64,000 nt of DNA from positions 26,765-90,764 of the forward strand of contig JBKJIG010000024.1 of NCBI GenBank assembly GCA_046598415.1, given 5' to 3'. The position numbers and the translations under genes are program-made. A model generated the notes under the pieces. It was not told the DNA's origin and searched no databases. It saw only the letters and a program-made list of their open reading frames with translations. Numbering within the stretch: the stretch's first letter is position 1; the number at the start of each line of letters is the position of its first letter. Source of the DNA: VFJZ01 sp046598415. Its GTDB lineage: Bacteria; Actinomycetota; Thermoleophilia; Gaiellales; F1-60-MAGs149. Positions 43,289 to 51,147 of this stretch are shown here, piece by piece.

Positions 43289-44452
43289 CTAGCGGACCTC
43301 GTACGCCGTCAGCATGCCGGCGAGGATGTGGTCGTTGACGTGGCAGTGGTACAGCCACGTGCCGGGGTTGTCCGGGGTCATGTTCATGACGAGCATCGAG
43401 CCGGGCAGCAGCTCGGCCATGTCCATGCGCATGCCCATCGGGGTCAGCAGCGTGTTGCCGTGCCAGTGAGGCGTGTGGAGGTCGACCTCGGTGCCCATGC
43501 CGAGGAGGTACCACCGCACCCGCTGGCCTGCCTTCAGCACCACGTGCGGGCCCTCGCCGTAGACGAACCCGTTGATCGAGTGCATGAGGTTCGACTCGCC
43601 GAAATCGTCGTCGTCGGGGTCGACGCTGGAGGGCGTGCGGGCGTGCTCGCGGATGTTCTTCGCAAGGTACGGGCTCTGGTTCTCGTCCGTGACCTCGAAC
43701 ATGTTGAACACCTCGCGGTCGACGTCGATGGGCGATCCATCTGGCTCCGCCATGCCGGCGCGCGTGATGACCATCGGGCCGATCAGGCCGCCGTACGTGT
43801 CGCCGACCTCGTCCGCGTGCGCGTGGTACATCGACAGCACGGAAGAGCCGTCGCCGGGGCCGGGGCCGGCCCGCTCGGGCACCTTCCACGTGTACGTGTA
43901 CGTCGATCCGGGCGCGACCGCGTCGTCGCCCTTCGAGGCCGGGCCGGTGCCGTCCGCGTACGGCGCGCCCTCGCTCCTCTTGTCGTAGAGGACGTTGTGC
44001 GGGTGCATGCTGGCGGCGAAGCGCGTGTTGTTGCGGAACACGATCTTCAGCGTGTCGCCCACCTGCGCGTGGATGACCGGGCCGAGGAACCCGAGGTACT
44101 CGTCACCCGTCGCGCGCGGCTTGAGCGTGGCGAACGATGCGTCCTTGTACTCGCGGTACAGCGCCTTGCGGTACGTCGACCCGATGCGGTCGGCGCTGTT
44201 CGCGACAAACGTGTTCTCCTGGTCGCCGTACGGCTCGCCGCTGATGCCGTTGTGACCGAGCGGCGCGTAGTTCCACTCGACCTCGTCGGCGGCGACGTAG
44301 TACGTACGGGTCATCGGCGGCACTGCCGCGGTCGCCGCGCGGGCGGCGGCCGCGGCGGGCGCGGTCTGGCTCGGTGACGAGCCGGTGGCGACGAAGGCGA
44401 TCGCCGCGGCCGCGAACGCGCATGCGGCTGCCAGTCGGAGTCGAGGGGACAT
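43289..44452 (-). CDS. Two-domain multicopper oxidase (ceruloplasmin-like, type B)
   Basis: A 387-residue secreted oxidase with an N-terminal signal/anchor (AAACAFAAAAIAFVATG). Domain 1 opens like ceruloplasmin/hephaestin domains (RTYYVAADEVEWNYAPLG) and holds H150-x-H152 and H210-x-H212, but no type 1 copper cysteine (MYHAH). Domain 2 holds H326-x2-H329-x-H331 and H369-C370-H371-x3-H375-x4-M380, a complete type 1 site plus trinuclear ligands. This arrangement matches small laccase-type (type B) enzymes, which work as trimers with copper clusters between subunits. Likely substrates are Cu(I), Fe(II) or phenols. AAAGGAG ribosome-binding site. A copper-box-like operator lies about 90-120 bases upstream. 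Confidence 0.92.
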   Translation of the reverse strand: MSPRLRLAAACAFAAAAIAFVATGSSPSQTAPAAAAARAATAAVPPMTRTYYVAADEVEWNYAPLGHNGISGEPYGDQENTFVANSADRIGSTYRKALYREYKDASFATLKPRATGDEYLGFLGPVIHAQVGDTLKIVFRNNTRFAASMHPHNVLYDKRSEGAPYADGTGPASKGDDAVAPGSTYTYTWKVPERAGPGPGDGSSVLSMYHAHADEVGDTYGGLIGPMVITRAGMAEPDGSPIDVDREVFNMFEVTDENQSPYLAKNIREHARTPSSVDPDDDDFGESNLMHSINGFVYGEGPHVVLKAGQRVRWYLLGMGTEVDLHTPHWHGNTLLTPMGMRMDMAELLPGSMLVMNMTPDNPGTWLYHCHVNDHILAGMLTAYEVR

Positions 44453-44537
44453 CTCGCTCCCACTCCTTTCAATTCGTCGGGCTGCGGCCGGGGGGACCTG
44501 GAGCCAACGTACGCCTTCTTATGAAAGTTCCGTCACC

Positions 44538-44570
44538 TTCATGACAGGCATGTCATGCAGCTGTCATGAA
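44538..44570. promoter_or_regulatory. Copper-box-like operator with three half-sites on an 11-bp repeat
   Basis: CATGACA (44540-44546), GGCA, TGTCATG (44551-44557), CAGC, TGTCATG (44562-44568) give three half-sites spaced 11 bases apart. The first two form ATGACA-N4-TGTCAT, the core and spacing of the CusR/PcoR/CopR copper box (ATGACA-ANNT-TGTCAT). The outer copies also form a 9-bp inverted repeat TTCATGACA/TGTCATGAA. The gap separates the multicopper oxidase and the aldolase genes. Confidence 0.7.
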
Positions 44571-44623
44571 GCGGTCACCGCGGGCGGATCGGGGGCTGCC
44601 TGCCCTGCGCTACGCTCGTCCCC

Positions 44624-45409
44624 ATGGTCGATTCGCAGATCCCCGCAAACAGGCTCCGTGCCACGCTCGGAGCCGGTGGGCGCGGCGTGGGCACCATGGT
44701 CGCCGAGTTCCGTCAGCCCGCGGTCATGCAACTCCTTGCGAACGCGGGTTTCGACTTCGTCATCATCGACGGCGAGCATGGCCCGTTCGGCCCTGAGACG
44801 GTCGCCGACCTGGCCCGTGCCGCCGTCGCCTGCGGCGTCACGCCGATCGTCCGCGTGCCCGCAGCCGAGTACGTGCCGATCGCGCAGGCGCTCGATGCCG
44901 GCGCGCAGGGCGTGATGGTGCCGCGCATCATGGGCCTCGCCGATGCAGCCGACGCAGCCGCGATCGCCACCTACCCGCCGCAGGGCCGGCGCGGCTCGGC
45001 CATGGGCCGCGGGCACACGGAGTTCCGCGGCGGCGACGTCTCGACGCTGATGGCCGTGATGAACGCCGAACGCCTCGTGCTGATCCAGATCGAGACGCTG
45101 TCGTCGCTCGAGTCCTGCGAGCAGATCGCGCAGCTGGACGGCGTCGACGTGCTGTTCGTCGGCCCGAACGACCTCTCGATCGCGCTCGGCGTCCCGGGCC
45201 AGCTCACCCACCCGCTGGTCGAGGGCGCCATCGATCGCGTCGCCGCGGCCTGCCGGGCGGCCGGCATCTGGTCGGCCGTACAGATGAACACCGTCGACGG
45301 GGCGGCGCGCTGGGCGCCACACGTCGACCTGGTCAGCCACTCCGCCGAGATCGGCATGCTGCAGGCCGCCGGCACCGCCGCCGTGACGGCGATCCGAGCC
45401 GCCGGCTAG
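44624..45409 (+). CDS. HpcH/HpaI family aldolase
   Basis: A 261-residue class II (metal-dependent) aldolase of the HpcH/HpaI family, cleaving 2-keto-3-deoxy acids to pyruvate and an aldehyde. Signatures: FVIIDGEHGPFGPETVADL (substrate Glu/His), PIVRVPAAEY, DAGAQGVMVPRIMG, GRRGSAMGRGH, VLIQIETLSSLE (metal Glu), and VLFVGPNDLSIALG (metal Asp). It is closest in style to 2-keto-3-deoxy-rhamnonate/2,4-dihydroxyhept-2-enedioate aldolases; the exact substrate is unknown. TACGCT lies 7 bases before the ATG, no Shine-Dalgarno. Its stop overlaps the convergent CocE gene's stop by 4 bases. Confidence 0.92.
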   Translation: MVDSQIPANRLRATLGAGGRGVGTMVAEFRQPAVMQLLANAGFDFVIIDGEHGPFGPETVADLARAAVACGVTPIVRVPAAEYVPIAQALDAGAQGVMVPRIMGLADAADAAAIATYPPQGRRGSAMGRGHTEFRGGDVSTLMAVMNAERLVLIQIETLSSLESCEQIAQLDGVDVLFVGPNDLSIALGVPGQLTHPLVEGAIDRVAAACRAAGIWSAVQMNTVDGAARWAPHVDLVSHSAEIGMLQAAGTAAVTAIRAAG

Positions 45410-47382
45410 AACAGATCGCGCGCGAACGACTCGCGCCACGTCCGCTCGAAGAAGGGCGCACCGTCGCGGAACACGCGCTGTGAGATCTCGAGGTGGATCC
45501 GGTCGCGGTCGCACCACTGCTCGAGTCGCCCCTCGCAGCGCGCTCGCACGCCCGGGTGCTCGCACTCGGCGATGTTCACCGTGACCACGCGGCAGGTGAC
45601 GGGATCGTCATCCTCGATGAGGCAACGGGTGTCGCCCGACCCGTAGGTGCGGCCGCCGTCCCAGACCGCCTCCCAGCCATGCGTGAACCGGTTCTCGGTG
45701 CGCCGCGCCGAGTGGTCGCGCGTCTGCAGCCACCCCTGCTCGGGCCCGTCCAGCCACCGGACCGGGAGCGGCGCCGTCCCGGTCACCTCGGGCAGCGCCG
45801 GCACTGCCACCTCGGTCGCGGGATCGGGCGCCGGCAGTACCAGCCGGCCGCCGTGCACCGTCAGCTCGACCGGCTCCGGCGACGGCCAGAGCATCGGCCA
45901 GTGCACACCGGCCAGCGCCAGCCGCAGCGTGTGCCCGGCGGGGATCACGGTGCCCGTCGACACCAGCGGCACCTGCACGCGATACCGCGCGCCGGGCTCG
46001 AGCGGCTCCGGGTGCTCGTGCGAGTCGCGGTGCGTGAGGTTGAGGCCGCCGCGGGTGACGAGCGCCGAGAAGCCGTCCGGGTGCACCTGCTCGAGCCGCG
46101 CCGCCACCAGCGCGACGGGCCGGTCGGCCGACACCTCGAGCTCCAGCACCGGCACGCCGAGGATCTCGAGCGGCGCCGCCAGCGGGCCGGCGTCGAAGCA
46201 CAGCGAGTGCCGGTCGTCGGCCCCCATGTCGGCCGACTGCCCGACCGGCGGCCCGCCGGCGCCCCACCAGGGGGCACCGTGGCCGACCCACTGCGGCCCG
46301 CTCCAGGTGCGCGCCCCGGGCGCCGTGGGAGCGACGTCCGAGAGCCGCTCGCCGTCCAGGTGCAGCACGGCCGGTGACGCCGCCGACGGCCACGACGTGA
46401 ACGCCCGCCACCGGCCCGGTGCGACGTCCGGGTACGGCTCCGGCGCGACGCCGTCGCGCAGGTAGGCGACCAGCCGTGGTTCGCGGTCGATGCCGTTGTC
46501 GACGTCGTTGAGGAAGCGGTCGAACCACCGGCACAGCAGCTCGCGGTGGTCGATCGCCGGCCCGGGCCACGCCTTGTGCGGGCGCGTGTGCGCCCACGGC
46601 CCGATGATCGCCCTGCTGCGGGTGGGCGCATGCTCGAGCAGCTCCAGGCACGCGTCCTGGTAGGTGTCGATCCAGCCGCCGATGGCGAGCACCGGGCACG
46701 CGATCGCCGCCCAGTCCTCACACCAGGACCCGTGCTTCCAGTACGTGTCGCGGCGCGGGTGGCGCAGCTTCTCGATCGGCCACTGCGGAGTCCGCTCGAG
46801 CCGGTCGCGCCAGATCTCGACCCAGCCGTCGCCGGCGATGTCCGGGCGCGGCGGCAGGCCCATCTCGGCCACCATCTCGCCCGGCCAGCCGGCCGACTCG
46901 TTCACCTGCAGCGTGCCGGACACGTAGTGGACGTCGGAGTGGTAGCGGTCGGCCGTGAAGTGGATGGGCACGATCGCGTGCAGCTCGGGCGGCCGGCGCA
47001 TCGCCACCTGGACGGCGTTGAAGCCGCCCCACGAAACCCCCGTCATGCCGACGCGCCCCGTGCACCACGGCTGCTCCGCCACCAGCGCGATCGCCCGCAC
47101 CAGGTCGTCCTGCTCGCGCGCCAGGTACTCGTTCACGAGGATCCCGGTCGACGAGCCCGAGCCGCGCAGGTCGATGCGCACGCAGGCGAACCCGCGTGCG
47201 GCGATGAACCCGTACACGTCCCAGTCGCCGGCCAGGAAGTCGTCGTCCTTGCGGTACGGCACGGCGTCGATGACGGCCGACCACTCGCCGGGCGCCTCGG
47301 GGAGGAACACCGCCGCCGACAGCACGACGCCGTCGTCCATCTCGAGCGGCAGGTGGTCGATCCTCCGGACGGGGTAGGGCAT
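45406..47382 (-). CDS. CocE/NonD family serine hydrolase
   Basis: A 658-residue acyl hydrolase of the cocaine esterase/X-Pro dipeptidyl-peptidase (S15) family. The catalytic domain has AVIDAVPYRKDDDFLAGDWD, RIDLRGSGSSTGILVNEYL, and the nucleophile GVSWGGFNA (Ser117). It continues with a helical cap and GGWIDTYQDACLELLEH (catalytic Asp), then GPWAHTRPHKAWPG (catalytic His). The C-terminal ~220 residues form the jelly-roll beta domain typical of the family (HTLRLALAGVHWPMLWPSPE). Start ATG at 47382, with TACGAT 8 bases upstream. Divergent from the beta-helix gene. Substrate not predictable. Confidence 0.92.
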   Translation of the reverse strand: MPYPVRRIDHLPLEMDDGVVLSAAVFLPEAPGEWSAVIDAVPYRKDDDFLAGDWDVYGFIAARGFACVRIDLRGSGSSTGILVNEYLAREQDDLVRAIALVAEQPWCTGRVGMTGVSWGGFNAVQVAMRRPPELHAIVPIHFTADRYHSDVHYVSGTLQVNESAGWPGEMVAEMGLPPRPDIAGDGWVEIWRDRLERTPQWPIEKLRHPRRDTYWKHGSWCEDWAAIACPVLAIGGWIDTYQDACLELLEHAPTRSRAIIGPWAHTRPHKAWPGPAIDHRELLCRWFDRFLNDVDNGIDREPRLVAYLRDGVAPEPYPDVAPGRWRAFTSWPSAASPAVLHLDGERLSDVAPTAPGARTWSGPQWVGHGAPWWGAGGPPVGQSADMGADDRHSLCFDAGPLAAPLEILGVPVLELEVSADRPVALVAARLEQVHPDGFSALVTRGGLNLTHRDSHEHPEPLEPGARYRVQVPLVSTGTVIPAGHTLRLALAGVHWPMLWPSPEPVELTVHGGRLVLPAPDPATEVAVPALPEVTGTAPLPVRWLDGPEQGWLQTRDHSARRTENRFTHGWEAVWDGGRTYGSGDTRCLIEDDDPVTCRVVTVNIAECEHPGVRARCEGRLEQWCDRDRIHLEISQRVFRDGAPFFERTWRESFARDLF

Positions 47383-47406
47383 GGCGCGTGATCGTACCGA
47401 TACCGA

Positions 47407-49566
47407 GTGTGGATGGGACACCGCCTCGCCCTCGCCTGCGCCCTCGCGCTGCTCGTCCTTCCCGGCGCCGCCCGGGCCGCCGAGGACCTCGTCGCGCTGC
47501 CCGACGATCCGCCGGTCGAGCTGACCGGGGCGTACTCGTACGGCGAGTTCTACGTCGACACCGAGCTGCGGCTGCTCGGCGACACGCGCATCGACGCGGC
47601 GCGCATCTACATCGGCCCGAACGCGTGGATCAGATCCTGCATGGGGCCGGGCGACGCCGACGACGCCTGCACCGCCGGTCGGTCGCTGACGCTGAACGCG
47701 GCCGGCGAGGTGGTCGTCGCGCAGCCCGTCGACCTGCGCGGCTACGGAGCTGCCGCGCCGGGCGGCAGCCTCCGCGTCAGCGGCGCCTCGATCGTGCTGG
47801 GCGACGGCGTGCGCACCGACGGCCAGGGCGCGGCGCCGTCGGGCGCCGTCACGATCGCGGCGACGGGGCCCGTGGTCGTCCGCGACGTGTACACCCGCGG
47901 CGCCGCCATCACCTTGCGCGGCGCTCGGATCGAGGCGGGTGAGCTGCGCAGCGCCGGCACCTGGGGGGACGACCGCAGCGCGGCGCCCGTGCGCGTCACG
48001 GCGACGGGCGGCGACGTGCGCACCGGCGACGTCGCGGCGGGCGGCAACGACGGTCAGGGGACGCGGGCCGGCGGCAGCGGCGCGCCGGTCGACCTCAGCG
48101 GCGGGAACGTCTTTACGGGGACGATCGACGCGTCCGGGGGCGAGGGCGGCGGCGGGTTCGGCGCCGGGCCGAGCGCAGCCGTCCACGTCACGGCCGGCGG
48201 CGAGGTGCAGGTCGCGGGTCAGATCTGGACGGAGGGCGCGACCGGCACGGGCGGGGGCTGGCCGGCGGCCGCCGTCACCGTCTCCGCCAGGGGCGACGTG
48301 CACCTCGCGCAGGTGCAGGCGCGGGGCGGCCGCGGCGCGGCCGGCGGCCCCATCCGCATCGCCGGCCGCAACGTGGCGACCGGCTACCTGGTCGCGCAGG
48401 GCGGCGAGACCGGGGGAGCCGGCGGCTCGGTCGTCGTCACCGGCACCGCCGGCGTGAACCTGCCGGACGTGCTCGTCCAGGGCTCGTCCGCGTATCCGGC
48501 CGCCGTCGCGGGCGGCGCCGGCGGATCGGCCGCGATCAGCGGCTCCAGCGTCGCGGTGGGCCAGATCTCGGCGTTCGGCGAGTGGTCGGACGTGGGCGCG
48601 GGGGCTGCCGGCGGCACGATCGTCGTCCGCTCGCTGCACGGCCTCGCGGTGGTGCGCGCCGACGTCGGCGGCGGTCGCCCCGGCGGCCGCGGCGGCACGG
48701 TCGTGCTCGACGCCGGCGACGCGCCGCTGACCGTGCCCGCGGGCGTCGCGGCAACCGGCGCGAGCGGCGCCGACCCCGACACCGGCCCGGGCGGGGCGGG
48801 CGGTGCCGGCGGCCGCATCGACGTGCTCGGTGCGTCGGTCGCCGCCAGCTCGCTGCTGGCCTCGGGCGGCGACGGCGGCTGGTCCCAGGACGGGGGCCCG
48901 CAGGGGGCGGGCGCCGCCGGCGGCCGCATCCGCGCCTTCACGGCCGGCGACCCGTTCGACGGCCGGCGCTTCGTCGCCACCGACGGCGGTGCCGGCGAGC
49001 CGGACGGCGAGGAGGGGACACAGGAGCTGAACGGCCCGCCGGACGGGCTCGCGCTCGACGGCTGGACCTTGCGGTTCGAGAGCGGCGGCCCCGCCATCAC
49101 CGGCTACCGCGTCCTGCACCAGGTCAAGGGCTCGCCGCCCGTCACGGTTGCGACCGGCGCGGCGACCGAGCTGTCGCTGAAGCGCTTCGCCCCGTGCGCC
49201 CGGGGCACGCTGCAGGTCGTCGCGACGGCTACGACGCCACGCTGGACGAGCCCTGCATCGGCCGCGGTGCCGGCGCTGATCGAGCCCGCCGGCGCCGGTT
49301 CCTGCAAGGTTGCGCCGAAGCTCGAGGTCACCCGCGTCCGGGCCGCCGGCAAGACCCTCAAGGTGACGTTGAAGGTGAAGGGCTATGGCCTCGTCACCGT
49401 GCGGGTGATGGCCGGCAGGCAGCGGCGCGGGATCCTCGCCAACCAGGCCGTCCGGCCCGGCACGGTCACGCTCGCCGTGCCGGTGGCGCGGCGGCGCGGC
49501 GTGCGCATCGTGGCCGACGGTCACGCGTACGTCGGCGCCCGCACCTCGCACGCTTCCGCGCGCTGA
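47407..49566 (+). CDS. Secreted glycine-rich beta-helix protein with fibronectin III-like domain
   Basis: A 719-residue secreted protein with signal peptide (RLALACALALLVLPGAARAA). Residues ~90-560 are a Gly/Ala/Val-rich array of short strands such as VTATGGDVRTGDVAAGGNDG and GGRGGTVVLDAGDAPLTVP, consistent with a right-handed beta-helix or PE_PGRS-like passenger. A fibronectin III-like domain follows (GGPAITGYRVLHQVKGSPPV; later GTLQVVATATTPRWTSPAS), then a basic beta C-terminus. It is probably a surface or adhesion protein. The frame opens at GTG 47407; ATG 47413 is an alternative. Repeats make this region prone to misassembly. Confidence 0.82.
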   Translation: MWMGHRLALACALALLVLPGAARAAEDLVALPDDPPVELTGAYSYGEFYVDTELRLLGDTRIDAARIYIGPNAWIRSCMGPGDADDACTAGRSLTLNAAGEVVVAQPVDLRGYGAAAPGGSLRVSGASIVLGDGVRTDGQGAAPSGAVTIAATGPVVVRDVYTRGAAITLRGARIEAGELRSAGTWGDDRSAAPVRVTATGGDVRTGDVAAGGNDGQGTRAGGSGAPVDLSGGNVFTGTIDASGGEGGGGFGAGPSAAVHVTAGGEVQVAGQIWTEGATGTGGGWPAAAVTVSARGDVHLAQVQARGGRGAAGGPIRIAGRNVATGYLVAQGGETGGAGGSVVVTGTAGVNLPDVLVQGSSAYPAAVAGGAGGSAAISGSSVAVGQISAFGEWSDVGAGAAGGTIVVRSLHGLAVVRADVGGGRPGGRGGTVVLDAGDAPLTVPAGVAATGASGADPDTGPGGAGGAGGRIDVLGASVAASSLLASGGDGGWSQDGGPQGAGAAGGRIRAFTAGDPFDGRRFVATDGGAGEPDGEEGTQELNGPPDGLALDGWTLRFESGGPAITGYRVLHQVKGSPPVTVATGAATELSLKRFAPCARGTLQVVATATTPRWTSPASAAVPALIEPAGAGSCKVAPKLEVTRVRAAGKTLKVTLKVKGYGLVTVRVMAGRQRRGILANQAVRPGTVTLAVPVARRRGVRIVADGHAYVGARTSHASAR

Positions 49567-49604
49567 TCGCCGCACGGGCGCAGGGCCCTTGCGAGGATCC
49601 GGCG

Positions 49605-50441
49605 GTGACGGCGATCCTCTGGGCGCTCGGAGCCTCCTTCGGCTGGGGCACGGCCGACTTCCTCGCCGGCACGCACGTGCGCCGCACGCCCGTCGTGGTC
49701 GTCGTGCTTCTCTCGTCCACCGTCGGCATGGTCGGCGTCGGCGTCATCGTGGCGGTGCGCGGCATCGGCCCGCCCGAGGGGCGCGAGCTGGCGGCGGCGA
49801 TCGTGGTGGGCGTCGTCGGCGTCGCCTCGGTGCTCTGCTTCTACCGGGCGCTTGCCCTCGGCGCGATGAGCGTCGTCGCCCCGATCGCCGCCACGAGCGC
49901 CACCATCCCGGTGCTCTACGGCGTCGTCGAGGGAGAGCGCCCGGCCACTCTGCAGTGGGTGGGGATGGTGATCGCGATCGTCGGCTGCACGTTCGCCGCC
50001 CGGGAGGGAGCCGCGCGGTTGCACGCCACGCAGTGGCGATTGTCGATCGTGTTCGCGGTGGGCGCCATGCTGGCCATCGGCGTGCAGCTGGTCTCGGTGG
50101 GCATCGCCTCCGAGCACGATCCGCTGTGGACGATCCTGATCGCCCGCGCGGTGGTCGTCCTCGCGTTCGGCGTCGCGGCGCTGGCCATGCGACCGGCGTT
50201 CGGCGAGGCCGCGCCGCGCGGCCTGATCGTGATCGGCGCGCTCGACGCGGCCGCCAACGTCTGCTTCGCGGTCGCCACCACGATGGGGCTGCTCGGCGTC
50301 GTCGCGGTGATCGGCTCGACCTTCCCGGTCATCACCGTCGCGCTCGCGCACCGCCGCCTCGGCGAGCGCCTCGGTGGCGCGCAGCGCCTCGGCGTCGTGC
50401 TCGCGCTGACCGGCGTCGTCCTGATCACGGCCCGCGTCTGA
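49605..50441 (+). CDS. DMT-superfamily (EamA) transporter heading the urease operon
   Basis: A 278-residue protein with ten hydrophobic helices in two EamA halves. It opens TAILWALGASFGWGTADFLA. Characteristic stretches are FYRALALGAMSVVAPIAATS and, in the second half, FAVATTMGLLGVVAVIGSTF. GTG start at 49605, 38 bases after the beta-helix gene, with GAGG about 10 bases ahead. It ends 22 bases before the fused ureAB gene, so it may move a substrate or product of that pathway. A TAAGCT box inside the gap suggests ureAB can also be transcribed separately. Confidence 0.88.
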   Translation: MTAILWALGASFGWGTADFLAGTHVRRTPVVVVVLLSSTVGMVGVGVIVAVRGIGPPEGRELAAAIVVGVVGVASVLCFYRALALGAMSVVAPIAATSATIPVLYGVVEGERPATLQWVGMVIAIVGCTFAAREGAARLHATQWRLSIVFAVGAMLAIGVQLVSVGIASEHDPLWTILIARAVVVLAFGVAALAMRPAFGEAAPRGLIVIGALDAAANVCFAVATTMGLLGVVAVIGSTFPVITVALAHRRLGERLGGAQRLGVVLALTGVVLITARV

Positions 50442-50451
50442 CGTCCTTCCG

Positions 50452-50457
50452 TAAGCT
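50452..50457 (+). promoter_or_regulatory. Putative -10 of the urease operon
   Basis: TAAGCT stands 6 bases before the ureAB ATG (50464), which lacks a Shine-Dalgarno. The spacing matches the leaderless pattern of dnaE2 and imuB. The -35 match is poor. Confidence 0.35.
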
Positions 50458-50463
50458 TCCACC

Positions 50464-51147
50464 ATGCGCCTCACGCCCCGAGAGCAGGACCGGCTCACCA
50501 TCTTCCTTGCGGCGCAGCTGGCCCGCACGCGCCGCGAGCGCGGCCTGAGGCTGAACGTGCCCGAGGCGGCCGCGCTGATCAGCGACGTCTTCTGCGAGGC
50601 CGCGCGCGACGGCGCGACACTGGCCGAGGCGACCAACCGCGCCCGGGCGGCGCTCGGGCCCGACGACGTGCTGCCGGGCACCTCCGACGTGCTCTACCGG
50701 ATCGAGGTCGAGGCGTTGTTCGACGACGGATCACGGCTCGCGGTGATCGACGACCCGATCGGCGGCGGCGGTCTCGGCGACGGCGCGCCCGGCGCGGTGC
50801 TGACGTCCGCCGAGCCGATCCCGTACCCCGAGCTGCCCATCACGCCGGTCGAGGTGACCAACACCGCGCCCGTGCCGATCGCCGTCACCAGCCACTGGCA
50901 CTTCTTCGAGGCGAACCCGCGGCTGCGCTTCGACCGGGCGGCGGCGTTCGGGCGCCGGCTGCACATCCCGGCGGGGTCGAGCGTGCGCTTCGAGCCCGCC
51001 ACCACCCGGGCCGTGGAGCTGGTGGACATCGGCGGCGACCGCGTCGCGATCGGCTTCGCGGGCCTGGTCGACGGGGCGCTCGACGCGCCCGGCGCGCGCG
51101 AGGCGGCGCTGACGAAGGCGCGGGCCTGCGGCTACGAGGGGGCCTGA
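50464..51147 (+). CDS. ureAB: Fused urease gamma-beta subunit (UreAB)
   Basis: A 227-residue fusion. Residues 1-100 are a UreA (gamma) domain: MRLTPREQDRLTIFLAAQLA, LNVPEAAALISDVFCEAARD and RIEVEALFDDGSRLAVIDDP. Residues ~115-210 are UreB (beta): PIAVTSHWHFFEANPRLRFD, RLHIPAGSSVRFEPATTRAV and VELVDIGGDRVAIGF. Such fusions are known in some bacteria. The linker has a Gly-rich GGGGLGDG stretch. Its TGA overlaps the ureC ATG by one base (TGATG), so the alpha subunit is translationally coupled. It is a structural partner of UreC with no catalytic residues of its own. Confidence 0.93.
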   Translation: MRLTPREQDRLTIFLAAQLARTRRERGLRLNVPEAAALISDVFCEAARDGATLAEATNRARAALGPDDVLPGTSDVLYRIEVEALFDDGSRLAVIDDPIGGGGLGDGAPGAVLTSAEPIPYPELPITPVEVTNTAPVPIAVTSHWHFFEANPRLRFDRAAAFGRRLHIPAGSSVRFEPATTRAVELVDIGGDRVAIGFAGLVDGALDAPGAREAALTKARACGYEGA

